This document shows, piece by piece, positions 9,501 through 17,414 of a stretch of 64,000 nucleotides of DNA (positions are counted from its first letter, which is position 1; each line of letters begins with the position of its first letter). The notes beneath the pieces were generated by a model. The model was not told the origin of the DNA and ran no database searches. It worked only from the letters and a program-made list of their open reading frames with translations. A program made the position numbers and the translations under genes. The DNA is from Aquabacterium humicola. Its GTDB lineage: Bacteria > Pseudomonadota > Gammaproteobacteria > Burkholderiales > Burkholderiaceae_C. The stretch lies in contig NZ_JARGNB010000003.1 in assembly GCF_030167915.1 (NCBI RefSeq), positions 537,539-601,538 of the forward strand. The letters run 5' to 3'.

Positions 9501-10013
9501 GACCTCTACCTGCAGGTGGGCCGGCTGGAACCGGCGCAGCAACTGCTCGACGAAATGCAGGCGGCCGTCGATGCCGAGATGCCCGCCGGCATGCACAGCA
9601 TGCTCATCGCGAAGCGGGCCTGGCTGGCCCTGGCGCGCGGCGATGCCGCCGGCGCGCGCGCGCTGATGGCGGGCATCGATCGCTCGGTGAGCTACCGCTT
9701 CGAGGACAAGGCGCTGCTCGCCTGGGTCGGCGCCGCCGCGGCGCTGGCCGACGGTGCGGTCGACGAAGCTGCGGGCTGGCTGGCCGAGGTCGACATCCAG
9801 GCCGAGCTGCCCACCGAGATGCTGGCGATGCTGCTGGTGCAGCACATCGCCTGGGCGCGTGCGGCCGGCCGGCCCGACGACGCCGCGCGCCAGCGCGCCG
9901 AAAGCCTGCTCGGCGCCGGCCGCGTGCCGGCGCTCGAGGCGCGCCAGCTGTGCGAGGCGCTGGACGCACCGGCCGCGGCGCCGGCCCTGCGCGGCCGCAT
10001 CGACAGCCGCTGA
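6576..10013 (+). CDS. SARP/BTAD-AAA-TPR transcriptional regulator (1145 aa)
   Basis: Large cytoplasmic STAND-type regulator. An N-terminal winged-helix segment (about 1-95, 'FELQLFGYPRL...SRKALAVLAVLAL') is followed by a bacterial transcriptional activation domain (about 95-235). A short Pro/Ala linker leads to an NTPase with Walker A 'GVPGVGKTR' and Walker B 'VVVLDDWQW', and the C-terminal half consists of Ala-rich TPR-like helices. It probably couples nucleotide- and ligand-dependent oligomerisation to promoter activation; target and ligand are unknown. The start is TTG at 6576 because no suitable ATG precedes the conserved winged-helix start. It is monocistronic and divergent from the isocitrate dehydrogenase gene. 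Confidence 0.9.
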   Translation: MSAFELQLFGYPRLARQGRPCSLGSRKALAVLAVLALEPRCPRDRLSSWLWPDIDSAAARRNLRRDLFRLREFGLPVSEDADGSLVLDAAVVVDVRRFRRSLADGDAAGALAIAARTVLEGLDGVAGPAFDQWLAEQRHGLLQRRQQARQAEAERRAAEGDGDGALRLWREALDEDPCQESALRAAMQRLAATGERAAALALYERSAEALRSELGVAPSPAVQQLVRQLRSEPVAPLPATPPSEPAAAPATARSLLAERSPFVGRGAAQAALRAACRPGRRVYLAGVPGVGKTRLACECAAADGAWLRIACLAHDGGQPYSTAVRALRSLRDAAPDAVLPDWVQRELAQLMPEFGPPPHALATAEARRRLEAACAEALRRQLQDNFNVVVLDDWQWCDPDSAALLGSLGAPGSGVACIVAYRSAQLPLPLLEQMRREVDGGSADLVELPGFDEAEALALVRALSGSAAGERFARRLQQATDGNPFFLLETLRFLFEQGLLREDADGGWSTPFDERTQDYAELPVPPSVREAVCARVRALGDGTRRLLEAASLAGGPFDAALFEGLGPATAADAVPLLELAQAARLVLAEPGPAGGLRFAHDLVRQSLAESLSPARRQWLHARLAQRLTERGAAPALIAAQHEQAGDAAAAVGWRLRAGDAAWHVHALAEARQQYEQALADKPSPDDEVRVRLALSRLQHRLANRAAAVAEVDAAVTAAKRAGPAQRLAALLARAEAWSAEERGDDCLALLDTLGADLAQAPAVDRARALNLRSKVLRRRGRHDEAQALDQAAFTLLESAPDAQRALAQALDGAARLALVRGDAQAAEGLAGRGAAAAEAADDPGLLAESLTLLGVCLLHARADRAAARTVLERARRVADACRHVPAQRSAILNLVKIHTDSGDAEAALALLQEGEALAPGFEHALAEQAFAQARYYVQYLRGQVAEADAAAQRLLALARRLDNAGTLRMSLLMVVDLYLQVGRLEPAQQLLDEMQAAVDAEMPAGMHSMLIAKRAWLALARGDAAGARALMAGIDRSVSYRFEDKALLAWVGAAAALADGAVDEAAGWLAEVDIQAELPTEMLAMLLVQHIAWARAAGRPDDAARQRAESLLGAGRVPALEARQLCEALDAPAAAPALRGRIDSR

Positions 10014-10042
10014 AGCCGCGGCGCTCCCGCTACAGTGCACGC

Positions 10043-10732
10043 GTGGCCGCAACTGCCCGCTCCCCCGCTGCTGTCGACCCCCGACGCGCCTGGCTGGCCG
10101 GCGCCAGCGGGCTGGTCGGGCGCGCGTTGCTGCAGCGGCTGCTCGACGATGCGCGCTGGCAGCACGTCGACCTGCTCGCGCGGCGCGCGCTGCCCGGCCT
10201 GCCGGCGCATGCGAAGCTGCAGCCGCACCTCATCGACTTCGCGCAGCCGCCGTCGACGCTGCCCGCCACCGACGACGTCTTCATCGCGCTCGGCACGACG
10301 ATCAAGGTGGCCGGCTCGCAGCAAGCCTTCCGCCACGTCGACTTCGATGCCGTCGTGAACACCGCGCGGGCAGGGCGAGCGGCCGGCGCGACGCGGCTGG
10401 CGGTGGTGTCGGCGCTGGGCGCCGATGCCAGCTCGTCGGTGTTCTACAACCGGGTCAAGGGCGAAGCCGAAGCGGCGCTGGCGGACCTCGGCTACGAATG
10501 CCTGGTGATCGCGCGGCCCTCGCTGCTCGCCGGTGACCGCGCCTCGCTGGGCCAGCCCGAACGCGCCGGCGAGGTCTGGGCCCTGCGGCTGCTCGGACCG
10601 GTGATGGGCCTGGTGCCGAAAGGCGTGCGGCCGATCCGGGCCGACGATGTCGCGCGTTCGATGATCGCCGCGCTGGCGCAGGGCACGCCGGGCCGCCGCG
10701 TGCTCAGTTCGGCGCAGATGCAGCCGCGATGA
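10043..10732 (+). CDS. NAD(P)-binding Rossmann oxidoreductase (NmrA/HIM1-like)
   Basis: Atypical short-chain dehydrogenase-like protein of 229 residues. The nucleotide-binding motif 'LAGASGLVGRALLQ' is close to the N-terminus. The middle has 'VFIALGTTIKVAGSQ', and a 'YNRVKGEAEAAL' segment supplies the Tyr-x3-Lys-type pair. Relatives act as oxidoreductases or redox-sensing proteins; no substrate can be assigned. GTG at 10043 is the best start in frame, though its RBS is weak. The stop overlaps the start of the next gene (ATGA at 10729-10732), indicating translational coupling with the Imm63-like gene. Confidence 0.85.
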   Translation: MAATARSPAAVDPRRAWLAGASGLVGRALLQRLLDDARWQHVDLLARRALPGLPAHAKLQPHLIDFAQPPSTLPATDDVFIALGTTIKVAGSQQAFRHVDFDAVVNTARAGRAAGATRLAVVSALGADASSSVFYNRVKGEAEAALADLGYECLVIARPSLLAGDRASLGQPERAGEVWALRLLGPVMGLVPKGVRPIRADDVARSMIAALAQGTPGRRVLSSAQMQPR

Positions 10733-11136
10733 TCGAGTCGCTGCAGCAGATCGAGGCCCGGGTCGCGGCGCTGGCCGCGCGCATCGATGCGCCGGCCGCT
10801 GCGTTGCCGACCTATGGCCGCACGCGCGACGGCGCCCATCCGCACATCGAAGTGCACGGCGGCGCCTACCACTACGTCGTGGTCGAGCGCGGCATCGAGC
10901 AGGAACACCGGCGCACGCCGGCGCTCGACGAGCTGCTGTTCTGGATCTTCGACGATGTCTCGAGCCAGATGGCCTTCGCGCACGAGCTGCGCCATCGCAT
11001 CGCCGGCCAGGACTGCCGGCGGCTCGCGTTCGCGAAGAAGCTCGAGCTGATGGGCCGCCTCGATCCGGCGTATGCCGAACGCGCGGGCCGCGAGATCACC
11101 GCGGTGCTCGCGCGGCACCCTTACCGCGACGGCTGA
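10729..11136 (+). CDS. Imm63-family-like immunity protein
   Basis: Small cytoplasmic protein of 135 residues whose motifs fit Imm63, a family normally found beside polymorphic toxin genes. Visible elements are 'LPTYGRTRDGAHPHIEV', 'YHYVVVERGIEQE', 'LDELLFWIFDDV', 'ELRHRIAGQDCRR' and the C-terminal 'EITAVLARHPY'. The family assignment is by recalled motif pattern, not by a search. No toxin gene is adjacent: upstream is an oxidoreductase gene overlapping by 4 nt, and downstream, 13 nt away, is a small membrane protein gene. It may be an orphan immunity gene or a domesticated homologue with another role. Confidence 0.72.
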   Translation: MIESLQQIEARVAALAARIDAPAAALPTYGRTRDGAHPHIEVHGGAYHYVVVERGIEQEHRRTPALDELLFWIFDDVSSQMAFAHELRHRIAGQDCRRLAFAKKLELMGRLDPAYAERAGREITAVLARHPYRDG

Positions 11137-11149
11137 GACCGACCCGCGC

Positions 11150-11482
11150 ATGTCCTCCCCCGCCTTCGTGATCGCCATCGTCTTCAGCGTCTTCCTGGGC
11201 GCGTGGCCGCTCGCCTTTCTGGTCGCGATCGTGTCGCAGGCGATCAAGCAGCGCTGGCGGCGCGTCGGCCAGCTGGCGCTGCTGCTGCCGGTGTGGTGCG
11301 TGGCTGCCTCCATCGGCCTGCTGCAACTGCCGCGCCTGATCGCGGCCCTCGACGGCACGGCGCCCGGTGGCGGCAAGCCGGCGCTGGCGGCAGTCGCGGT
11401 GGGTCTCGCGCTGTGCCTCGGCGCGCTGGTGTGGGCCCTGCTGGTGCAGTCGTTCGGCAAGCAGGCAGGCGGCGCTCGCTAG
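11150..11482 (+). CDS. Small integral membrane protein (110 aa)
   Basis: Not recognised. The protein has three hydrophobic segments: about residues 4-28 ('FVIAIVFSVFLGAWPLAFLV'), 40-62 and 80-102, the last rich in Ala/Leu/Val. A cationic loop 'KQRWRR' between the first two suggests a cytoplasmic side there. ATG at 11150 lies 13 nt after the Imm63-like gene's stop, so the two are probably co-transcribed. No functional motif is present. Confidence 0.7.
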   Translation: MSSPAFVIAIVFSVFLGAWPLAFLVAIVSQAIKQRWRRVGQLALLLPVWCVAASIGLLQLPRLIAALDGTAPGGGKPALAAVAVGLALCLGALVWALLVQSFGKQAGGAR

Positions 11483-11635
11483 TGGCCGAGGTCCTCGAAC
11501 CGCACGTCGTCGAAAGGCTTCGGGACCCGCACGTCGGCGGCGAGACGCCCTTGGTAGGCGCTGCGCCGATGGGCGCCATGGCAGAGAGCGTCTTGTAAGC
11601 TCGCGCGTTCACACCACTCTTCGTCGCCCACCGCC

Positions 11636-12625
11636 ATGAGCATCTCTCCTGACCGCCGTGCGCTGCTGCGCGCCGGCGCCGCTGCCGGCCTGCTGGCCTC
11701 GATCGCGCCGAGCGCGGTGCTCGCGCAAAGCGGCCGCACCTTGCGCATCCTGGTCGGCTTTCCACCCGGTGGCGGCACCGACGCGATCGCGCGGTTGCTG
11801 GCCGAGGCGCTGAAGGACGAACTCGGCGGCGCGACGGTGATCGTCGAGAACAAGCCGGGCGCCGGCGGCCAGCTCGCGGCGCAGGCGCTGAAGGCGGCGG
11901 CGCCGGACGGCAATACCTTCTTCCTGTCGCACGACCACAGCATCTCGATCCTGCCGCAGGTGGTGAAGTCGCCCGGCTTCGACCCGGCGACCGACTTCGT
12001 GCCGGCAGTCGGCTTCGCGACCTTCGTCAACGCGTTCGCGGTCTCCGGCGGCACGCCGGCCAAGTCGTTCAACGAGTACGTCGCCTGGGTCAAGGGCCAG
12101 GGTGGCAAGGGTGCGGTCGGCGTGCCGGCGCCGGCCTCGGTGCCGGAGTTCCTGGTCAAGCTGATCGCCGAGAAGTACAAGCTGGACCTCGTCGCCGCGC
12201 CCTACCGCGGCAGCGCGCCGATGATGGCCGACATGCTCGGCAACCAGATCGCCGCCGGCGTCGGCAGCATTCCCGACTTCATCGAGAACCACCGCGCCGG
12301 CAAGCTGCGCGTCGTCGGCGTGCTCGGCGGCGCGCGCCAGGCGGTGATGCCCGACGTGCCCACCTTCGCCGAGCTCGGCCTCGCCGGCTTCGAGGACGTG
12401 CCGTACTACGGCCTGTTCGCGCCCGCCGGCACGCCGCGCGCGGCGATCGACGCGTTCTCGGCGGCCGTGGCCAAGGTGCTGGCGAAGCCCGCGCTGCGCG
12501 ATCGCCTGACCGCGATGGGGCTGACGGTGGGCCACATGACGCCGGACCAGCTCGGCCAGCGCGAGCGCGCCTACACGGCGACCTGGGCGCGCATCATCAA
12601 GGCCACGGGCTTCGTGCCGCAGTGA
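11636..12625 (+). CDS. Bug-family tripartite tricarboxylate transporter substrate-binding protein
   Basis: Periplasmic solute receptor of 329 residues, the family's usual size. An N-terminal Tat-like export signal ('DRRALLRAGAAAGLLAS' with cleavage near 'VLAQS') is followed by the hallmark beta-strand/loop 'ILVGFPPGGGTDAIARLLAE', 'VIVENKPGAGGQLAAQ' and the later 'MPDVPTFAELGL'. Bug receptors bind carboxylates or other small molecules; many are orphans with no TctA/TctB permease gene nearby, as here. The ligand is unknown. The gene appears monocistronic and is followed by a strong hairpin. Confidence 0.93.
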   Translation: MSISPDRRALLRAGAAAGLLASIAPSAVLAQSGRTLRILVGFPPGGGTDAIARLLAEALKDELGGATVIVENKPGAGGQLAAQALKAAAPDGNTFFLSHDHSISILPQVVKSPGFDPATDFVPAVGFATFVNAFAVSGGTPAKSFNEYVAWVKGQGGKGAVGVPAPASVPEFLVKLIAEKYKLDLVAAPYRGSAPMMADMLGNQIAAGVGSIPDFIENHRAGKLRVVGVLGGARQAVMPDVPTFAELGLAGFEDVPYYGLFAPAGTPRAAIDAFSAAVAKVLAKPALRDRLTAMGLTVGHMTPDQLGQRERAYTATWARIIKATGFVPQ

Positions 12626-12686
12626 GCCGGCACGAGGCGGAGCGAGCGACGGGCCGCACCAAGCCGGCCCGCCTTGCCTCGGGGGA

Positions 12687-12710
12687 TCGGCCGACGTACC
12701 CGTCGGCCGA
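12687..12710. terminator. 10-bp perfect hairpin between convergent genes
   Basis: TCGGCCGACG at 12687-12696 pairs perfectly with 12701-12710 across a TACC loop. It lies between the stop codons of the Bug receptor gene (plus) and the DUF3297 gene (minus). There is no T-tract on either side, so it may be a bidirectional termination or RNA 3'-end-stabilising structure rather than a classical intrinsic terminator. Confidence 0.5.
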
Positions 12711-12715
12711 GGGGC

Positions 12716-12988
12716 TCAGCGGTAGTACGCCTCGACCACGCCCTTCAGCGTGATCAGCAGCGGGTTGCCCTTGCGATCCTTGGTCTTGCCCGAGGGCACC
12801 TTGATCCAGCCGCCGCTGACGCAGTACTCCTCGACGTCGTGGCGCTCCTTGCCGTTGAAGCGGATGCCGATGTCGTGCTCGAACACGGCGGCCACGTGGT
12901 GCGGGCTGCGCGGGTCGACCGAAAGGTGGTCGGGAAGCGGCGGTCGGGTTGCCGGGGCGGCGGGGGTGCTGGCGTCGGAATCGGTCAT
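12716..12988 (-). CDS. DUF3297 family protein
   Basis: Short soluble protein of 90 residues that fits DUF3297, a family widespread in Proteobacteria with no assigned function. Family-typical segments are 'RPPLPDHLSVDPRSPH', 'DIGIRFNGKERHDVEEYC' and 'DRKGNPLLITLKG'. The length is normal for the family. It stands alone, convergent with the Bug receptor gene. The first ~15 residues (Ser/Ala/Pro-rich) are variable, so the ATG at 12988 is likely but not certain. Confidence 0.88.
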   Translation of the reverse strand: MTDSDASTPAAPATRPPLPDHLSVDPRSPHHVAAVFEHDIGIRFNGKERHDVEEYCVSGGWIKVPSGKTKDRKGNPLLITLKGVVEAYYR

Positions 12989-13067
12989 GGTCGTCGGAAG
13001 CAGTCGGGGCGGCCGGAGCGGCCGCTGAGCCGGCGATTTTCCGCGATCGGCGCGTGACCGGCCGCGC

Positions 13068-14294
13068 TCAGTAGCCCGCCGCCGCCGCCAGCGGCAGCAG
13101 GTCCGCCGTCGTGCCGACGAAGAGCAGGCCGCCGAACACGTCGCCGTAGACGACCACCTGGCCGCCCTGCTCGCCGAGGTAGACCTTGGTGCCGGCGTAA
13201 TAACGTGCGTTGTAGCCGGAGACCACCTGCGTCTGCGCGCCGGCCGGCGCGAAGAACTGCGGGTACGCGGCTTCGGCCCAGTTGAAGATGCGGTCGAAGT
13301 CGCTCGGCGCGCCGAAGGTGTAGCTGTGGAGCTGGCCGCCCCAGGCGCCGATGACGGTGTCGCGGTTGACCGGGTCGAGCATCATCGCGTTGACGCCCAG
13401 CGGCCCGTTGTTGGCCTCGGTCCAGTTGGCGCCGCCGTCGGTGGACCGGTACAGCCCCTCGGTCGCGCCGAGGTAGACGATGGCCGGGTTGCCGGGATCG
13501 ACGATGATGCTCTTGACCCACACGGCGTCCATCGTCAGCGGCGCGCAGCGGCCCTGCGGCATGCAGCGGTTGATCGCCTGCCACGTATTGCCGCCGTCGC
13601 TGCTCTTGTAGACGCCCGCGCCATTGGTGCCGGCGTAGACGTTCATCGAGTTCTTCGGATCGACGACGATCGTCTTCACGCTGGTCAGCTGCGTGCTGAC
13701 CTGGCTCCAGGTCTTGCCGGCGTCGGTGCTGCGGAAGATGCCCGACGAGACCGCGCGGAACACGACCTGCGGATTGCCCGGGTCGACGGTGATCGCGCTG
13801 ACGGTCAGCGTGCCGGACAGGTATTGCCAGGTCGCCGCGCCGTCGCTGGACTTGTAGACGCCCGCGTTCGCGCCGGCGTAGACCACGTCGGGGTTCTTCG
13901 GGTCGGCCGCCAGCACGAGGGCGAACGGGTTCTCGCTGACCCAGCCGGTGCGCTGCCAGGACGCGCCGCCGTCGATGCTCTTCTGCAGGAAGGAGGGCGT
14001 GATGTACAGCCTGGAGCCGGCCACCGCGAGGTCGGTGACCGAGTAGTAGCCGGCGGGCGACGGCGTGATGCCGGTGTTGCTGCGGCTCCAGCTCTGGCCG
14101 CCGTCGCGCGAGACGTAGATGCCGGCCTGGGTCGCCGCATAGCGCGTCGACGCATTGGCCGGGCTGGCGGCGATCACGTTGATCAGCGTGGCATTGCCGC
14201 CACCGGGGCTGGGCAGGCTGGTCCAGGCATCGATGCCGGCCCAGGCCGGCCAGGCCGCGAACATGGCCACCAGGCCGGCCAGCACTGCACGCAT
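13068..14294 (-). CDS. Secreted BNR/sialidase-type beta-propeller protein
   Basis: Exported protein of 408 residues. The Sec signal peptide is about residues 1-19 ('LAGLVAMFAAWPAWA'). Repeated BNR/Asp-box units follow, such as 'YVSRDGGQSWSRSN', 'YKSSDGAATWQYL', 'FRSTDAGKTWSQ', 'YKSSDGGNTWQAI' and 'YRSTDGGANWTEA', the pattern of sialidase- or VPS10-like propellers. No sialidase catalytic Arg triad is evident, so a binding or structural role is likelier. The last ~75 residues ('FNWAEAAYPQFFAPAG...YYAGTKVYLGEQGGQVVVYG') resemble a small C-terminal module common in Burkholderiales secreted proteins. ATG at 14294 begins the signal peptide. Confidence 0.85.
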   Translation of the reverse strand: MRAVLAGLVAMFAAWPAWAGIDAWTSLPSPGGGNATLINVIAASPANASTRYAATQAGIYVSRDGGQSWSRSNTGITPSPAGYYSVTDLAVAGSRLYITPSFLQKSIDGGASWQRTGWVSENPFALVLAADPKNPDVVYAGANAGVYKSSDGAATWQYLSGTLTVSAITVDPGNPQVVFRAVSSGIFRSTDAGKTWSQVSTQLTSVKTIVVDPKNSMNVYAGTNGAGVYKSSDGGNTWQAINRCMPQGRCAPLTMDAVWVKSIIVDPGNPAIVYLGATEGLYRSTDGGANWTEANNGPLGVNAMMLDPVNRDTVIGAWGGQLHSYTFGAPSDFDRIFNWAEAAYPQFFAPAGAQTQVVSGYNARYYAGTKVYLGEQGGQVVVYGDVFGGLLFVGTTADLLPLAAAAGY

Positions 14295-14453
14295 GAGGTC
14301 GCTCCGCCACCGGGTCCACCGCCCGGCATCCCCCTCGATATCGCCGGGCCGCGGGCGCAACTTGAGGCCGCACCGGCCGGAGCGTGTGCAATGTTGGCGT
14401 GCCGGCGCGCGGCGGCATGCACCGCTGCCAGACGGTTCGCAGTAGCCTGCGAC

Positions 14454-16346
14454 ATGCACAAGCCGCTCCGCCTGCCGCTGTTCGTGCGCCCTGGCGCGCC
14501 CTTCATCGCGAGGGCCTGGCTCGCCCCGTGCGCGCTGTTCGCGGCCGCGGCGGCCGCGCAGCCGGTGCCGCGGCTGGAGCTTGCCGGCGGCGTCTACACG
14601 CTGACCCTGCCCTACGTCGAGGTCGCCAGCGGCGGCACGCGGCAGGCCTGGGCGGCCCGCCTGGGCTCGAGCAACCTGCAGGCCTTCGCGGTCGAGGCCG
14701 GTTCGGTTCAGCCGGTCGCGCTGCTCCCGGCGGCCGAGAACCCGGCCAGCGTGGTGGCGACCGGCGCTGGCTTCCGGCTGGTCCTGCCCTACCTGGAATT
14801 CAGCGTCGGTGGTTCCACCCGCGCCTTCGCGGCGGCGCTGAGCAGCAGCGACCTCCAGTCCTTCCTGGTCGATGCGTCCTCGGTGCAGGAAGTCGCGTTG
14901 CGCACCACGCTCACCGCACCGGGCGCCGTCAAGCTGTCGGCGGTGGACGTGCGCACCGTCGGCGGCGCCAGCTTCGGCTCGTCGAGCCGCCTTCAGGTCG
15001 GCTGGACCGCGCCGACGGACTACACCGTCGATCACTACGAGATCACCGCCACCGAGGCGCTGATGAATACGCGCATCAGCGCGACCGCCGCCGCCGGCGC
15101 ACGCAGCGTGACGCTGACGGCGCTGAAGGCCGCGACGGGCTACGCGGTGGTCGTCAAGGCCTGCGCGGATGCGGCCTGCCATCGCGCCGGCAGCGCCGCG
15201 GCGGTCCACACGACGACGGCCGCGGAAGTCTGGCAGCTGCAGGGCAGCGGCAACACCGTGGCGGGCCTGGGCAGGCCGGTGGCGGACGGCAACGCGCGCC
15301 TGTCGGCCACGCGTTTCGGCCCGGGCGCCGGCGCGGCGGCGGACACGGTGCAGCTCTACTACGGGCCGATGGGCGTCAGCGGCCAGTCGGTGGCCAGCAG
15401 CGGCGTGGTGTCCGCCGCCCACCCGGCCAGCTACCTCGCCGGCTTCACCAGCTTCGCGACGACCAGCGGGCTGCGCTCGCCGGCCTCGGCCACCAGCGGC
15501 ATCAAGAGCATCATGACCGGCCAGGGTGTGCCGCTCGCCGCCGCGCTGGGCGCGAAGGTGCGCCTGTTCTTCGAGAGCAACGATGCCGACGGCAAGACAC
15601 GCATCTACGCGGTCGACAGCGTCGACGGCTGGCTCGGCCGCGACTTCAACCGCGGCACGCCCACCACCTGCTCGACCAGCGCCGACTACGCCGCCGCCGG
15701 CCCCTGCGCAGCCACGCTGGTGCTCGGCGTCGACGGCGATGCGCTCAACCCGGTGCCCAAGGTGCGCGCGGTGCGCCAGAACAAGGTCGGCTGGCCGACG
15801 CTCACCGATTGGCGCTGGGACGGGGCCGCGGGCGGCTTCATGGTCTTCACGATCGACCGCGTCGACGGCTGCACCACGGCCACTCACAATCAGGGTTATG
15901 CCCTGTGGAACGGCACGCGCTTCGTGCCGCAACTCGACGCCTCCGGCTGCCCGAAGGCCTTCAAGAGCGCGCAGGCCGCAGTGCCGATGCACATCGGCGG
16001 CGCCCGCTACAAGCTGTACTTCGGCGACCCGTCGGTCACCGCCGGTCGGCTCGCCGGCAGCCCGCTGCCCTTCGTCGGGCCGAAGAAGCTGGTTTATGGC
16101 GACGGTGCCAGCGGCGGCGATGCGGGCATCCTGGAGTTCGAGGACTGGGAAGCCGTGGCACAGGCGCGAAGACTGGTCTTCGTCTGGCCGAACGGCGAGC
16201 CGCTGAACGACACCGCCGAGGGCTACATCGACGACTTCCACTTCCTCACGCCGACGGGCAGCCTCGACCTCCAGGTGCTGTACCTGTCGATCACCGACGG
16301 CGGCGTCGTTCCTTTCGCCGCTGCCGCGGTGCTGCTGAATCCGTGA
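14454..16346 (+). CDS. Secreted fibronectin type III-like protein with N-terminal beta-repeats
   Basis: Exported protein of 630 residues, function unknown. An N-terminal signal (about 1-36, ending 'AAAAAAQP') precedes two ~45-residue repeats of the type 'GVYTLTLPYVEVASGGTRQA' and 'FRLVLPYLEFSVGGSTRAFA'. A fibronectin type III-like domain follows ('LQVGWTAPTDYTVDHYEI ... AATGYAVVVKAC'). The C-terminal ~370 residues are Gly/Asp-rich with paired Cys and include 'VRLFFESNDADGKTRIYAVD'; I do not recognise them. It is divergent from the BNR gene. The repeats resemble those in the cytochrome-like protein encoded at 55725-56423. Confidence 0.8.
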   Translation: MHKPLRLPLFVRPGAPFIARAWLAPCALFAAAAAAQPVPRLELAGGVYTLTLPYVEVASGGTRQAWAARLGSSNLQAFAVEAGSVQPVALLPAAENPASVVATGAGFRLVLPYLEFSVGGSTRAFAAALSSSDLQSFLVDASSVQEVALRTTLTAPGAVKLSAVDVRTVGGASFGSSSRLQVGWTAPTDYTVDHYEITATEALMNTRISATAAAGARSVTLTALKAATGYAVVVKACADAACHRAGSAAAVHTTTAAEVWQLQGSGNTVAGLGRPVADGNARLSATRFGPGAGAAADTVQLYYGPMGVSGQSVASSGVVSAAHPASYLAGFTSFATTSGLRSPASATSGIKSIMTGQGVPLAAALGAKVRLFFESNDADGKTRIYAVDSVDGWLGRDFNRGTPTTCSTSADYAAAGPCAATLVLGVDGDALNPVPKVRAVRQNKVGWPTLTDWRWDGAAGGFMVFTIDRVDGCTTATHNQGYALWNGTRFVPQLDASGCPKAFKSAQAAVPMHIGGARYKLYFGDPSVTAGRLAGSPLPFVGPKKLVYGDGASGGDAGILEFEDWEAVAQARRLVFVWPNGEPLNDTAEGYIDDFHFLTPTGSLDLQVLYLSITDGGVVPFAAAAVLLNP

Positions 16347-16379
16347 GCCCGCACGGCCCGGGGCGACCGGGGCGGGCTC
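16345..16379. terminator. Inverted repeat between convergent genes
   Basis: GAGCCCGC at 16345-16352 pairs perfectly with GCGGGCTC at 16372-16379 around a GC-rich loop. It overlaps the stop codon of the plus-strand repeat-protein gene and lies just outside the 3' end of the Bug receptor gene. No T-run follows; a bidirectional terminator is inferred from position only. Confidence 0.4.
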
Positions 16380-16387
16380 GGCATCGA

Positions 16388-17383
16388 TCACTCAATGATC
16401 ACCTTCGCGTCCTTCACCAGCTTCGCGAACTTCTCGGTCTCGTCCTTGATGCGACGCGCCATCGATTCGCTGCTGTCGCCGATCGGCTCGGCGCCGATCT
16501 CGTCCATGCGCTTCCTGAACTCCGGCGACTGGATGATCTTCGTCATCTCGGTTTGCAGCTTGACGAGAACGTCCTTCGGCGTCGCGGCCGGCGCCAGCAC
16601 GCCGAACCAGGTGCCGATGTCGAAGCCCTTCAGGCCCGCTTCGGCCAGCGTCGGCACGTCGGGCAGCGCGGACGAGCGTTTCGCCGTCGTTACCGCCAGC
16701 GCGCGCAGCTTGCCGGCCTTGATGTGCTGCAGCACCGGCGTGATGGTGTCGAAGGACATCGCCACCTGGCCGCCGAGCAGGTCGGTGGTCAGCGGGCCGC
16801 TGCCCTTGTAGGGCACGTGCAGCAGCTGCACGCCGGTCAGGTTCTCGAACTGCGTGCCGATCAGGTGCTGCGCCGTGCCGTTGCCGTTCGAGCCGTAGCT
16901 CAGCGGGTCCTTGGCGGCCTTCGCGTACGCCACCAGCTCGGCGACGCTCTTCGCGGGCGTGGCCGCGTTGATCACCAGCACGTTGGGCACCATCGCGATC
17001 GTGGTGACCGGCGCGAAGTCCTTCTGGAAGTCATAGGGCAGCTTCTTGAAGACGCTGCTGGCGATGGTGTGGTGCACCGCGCCGATCAGCAGTGTGTGGC
17101 CGTCGGGCTTCGCCTTCGCGACGAGGTCGGCGCCCAGCGTCGCGCCGGCGCCGGGCTTGCTCTCGACGATCACCGGCTGGCCGAGCACCGGCTGCAGGCG
17201 GTCGGCCAGCGCGCGGGCCAGCACGTCGGTGGTGCCGCCGGCCGGGAACGGCACGACCAGCGTGACGGGCTTGCTCGGCCAGGCCTGGGCGTGCACGGTG
17301 CTCGCGGTGGCCAGGGCGCCGAGCGTCAGCGCCAGCGCGGCCGCAGCGAGCTCGCCGCGGCGGGGGTTTAAGGTCTTGCGCAT
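16388..17383 (-). CDS. Bug-family substrate-binding protein in a tartrate/malate module
   Basis: Periplasmic solute receptor of 331 residues. A Sec signal ('LAAAALALTLGALATASTVHAQ') precedes the Bug hallmarks 'VTLVVPFPAGGTTDVLARAL', 'VIVESKPGAGATLGADLV' and 'ALPDVPTLAEAGLKG'. It starts 31 nt after the stop of the tartrate dehydrogenase gene on the same strand, so the two probably form an operon divergent from a LysR gene. Context suggests a C4 hydroxy-dicarboxylate such as tartrate or malate as ligand; this is inference. No TctA/TctB permease gene is in the window. Confidence 0.93.
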   Translation of the reverse strand: MRKTLNPRRGELAAAALALTLGALATASTVHAQAWPSKPVTLVVPFPAGGTTDVLARALADRLQPVLGQPVIVESKPGAGATLGADLVAKAKPDGHTLLIGAVHHTIASSVFKKLPYDFQKDFAPVTTIAMVPNVLVINAATPAKSVAELVAYAKAAKDPLSYGSNGNGTAQHLIGTQFENLTGVQLLHVPYKGSGPLTTDLLGGQVAMSFDTITPVLQHIKAGKLRALAVTTAKRSSALPDVPTLAEAGLKGFDIGTWFGVLAPAATPKDVLVKLQTEMTKIIQSPEFRKRMDEIGAEPIGDSSESMARRIKDETEKFAKLVKDAKVIIE

Positions 17384-17414
17384 GGGGTGTCTCCTTTGGG
17401 TCCGCGGGTCGCTA

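Noticed and set aside
6432..10052. Long antisense frame (about 1,200 codons) opposite the SARP regulator
   Set aside because: It is Arg/Gly/His-rich with no motif and mirrors a gene with clear winged-helix, BTAD and NTPase motifs. Long shadow frames are expected at this GC content.
11479..11640. Minus frame ending 'VPKPFDDVRFEDLGH' between the membrane protein and Bug receptor genes
   Set aside because: About 50 residues, no RBS, no recognisable family, and it overlaps the Bug receptor start.
13326..16346. 1,006-codon plus frame that would fuse an antisense of the BNR gene to the FN3-like protein
   Set aside because: Its first half is a shadow of the minus-strand BNR repeats. A signal peptide begins at the ATG at 14454, which is the sensible start.
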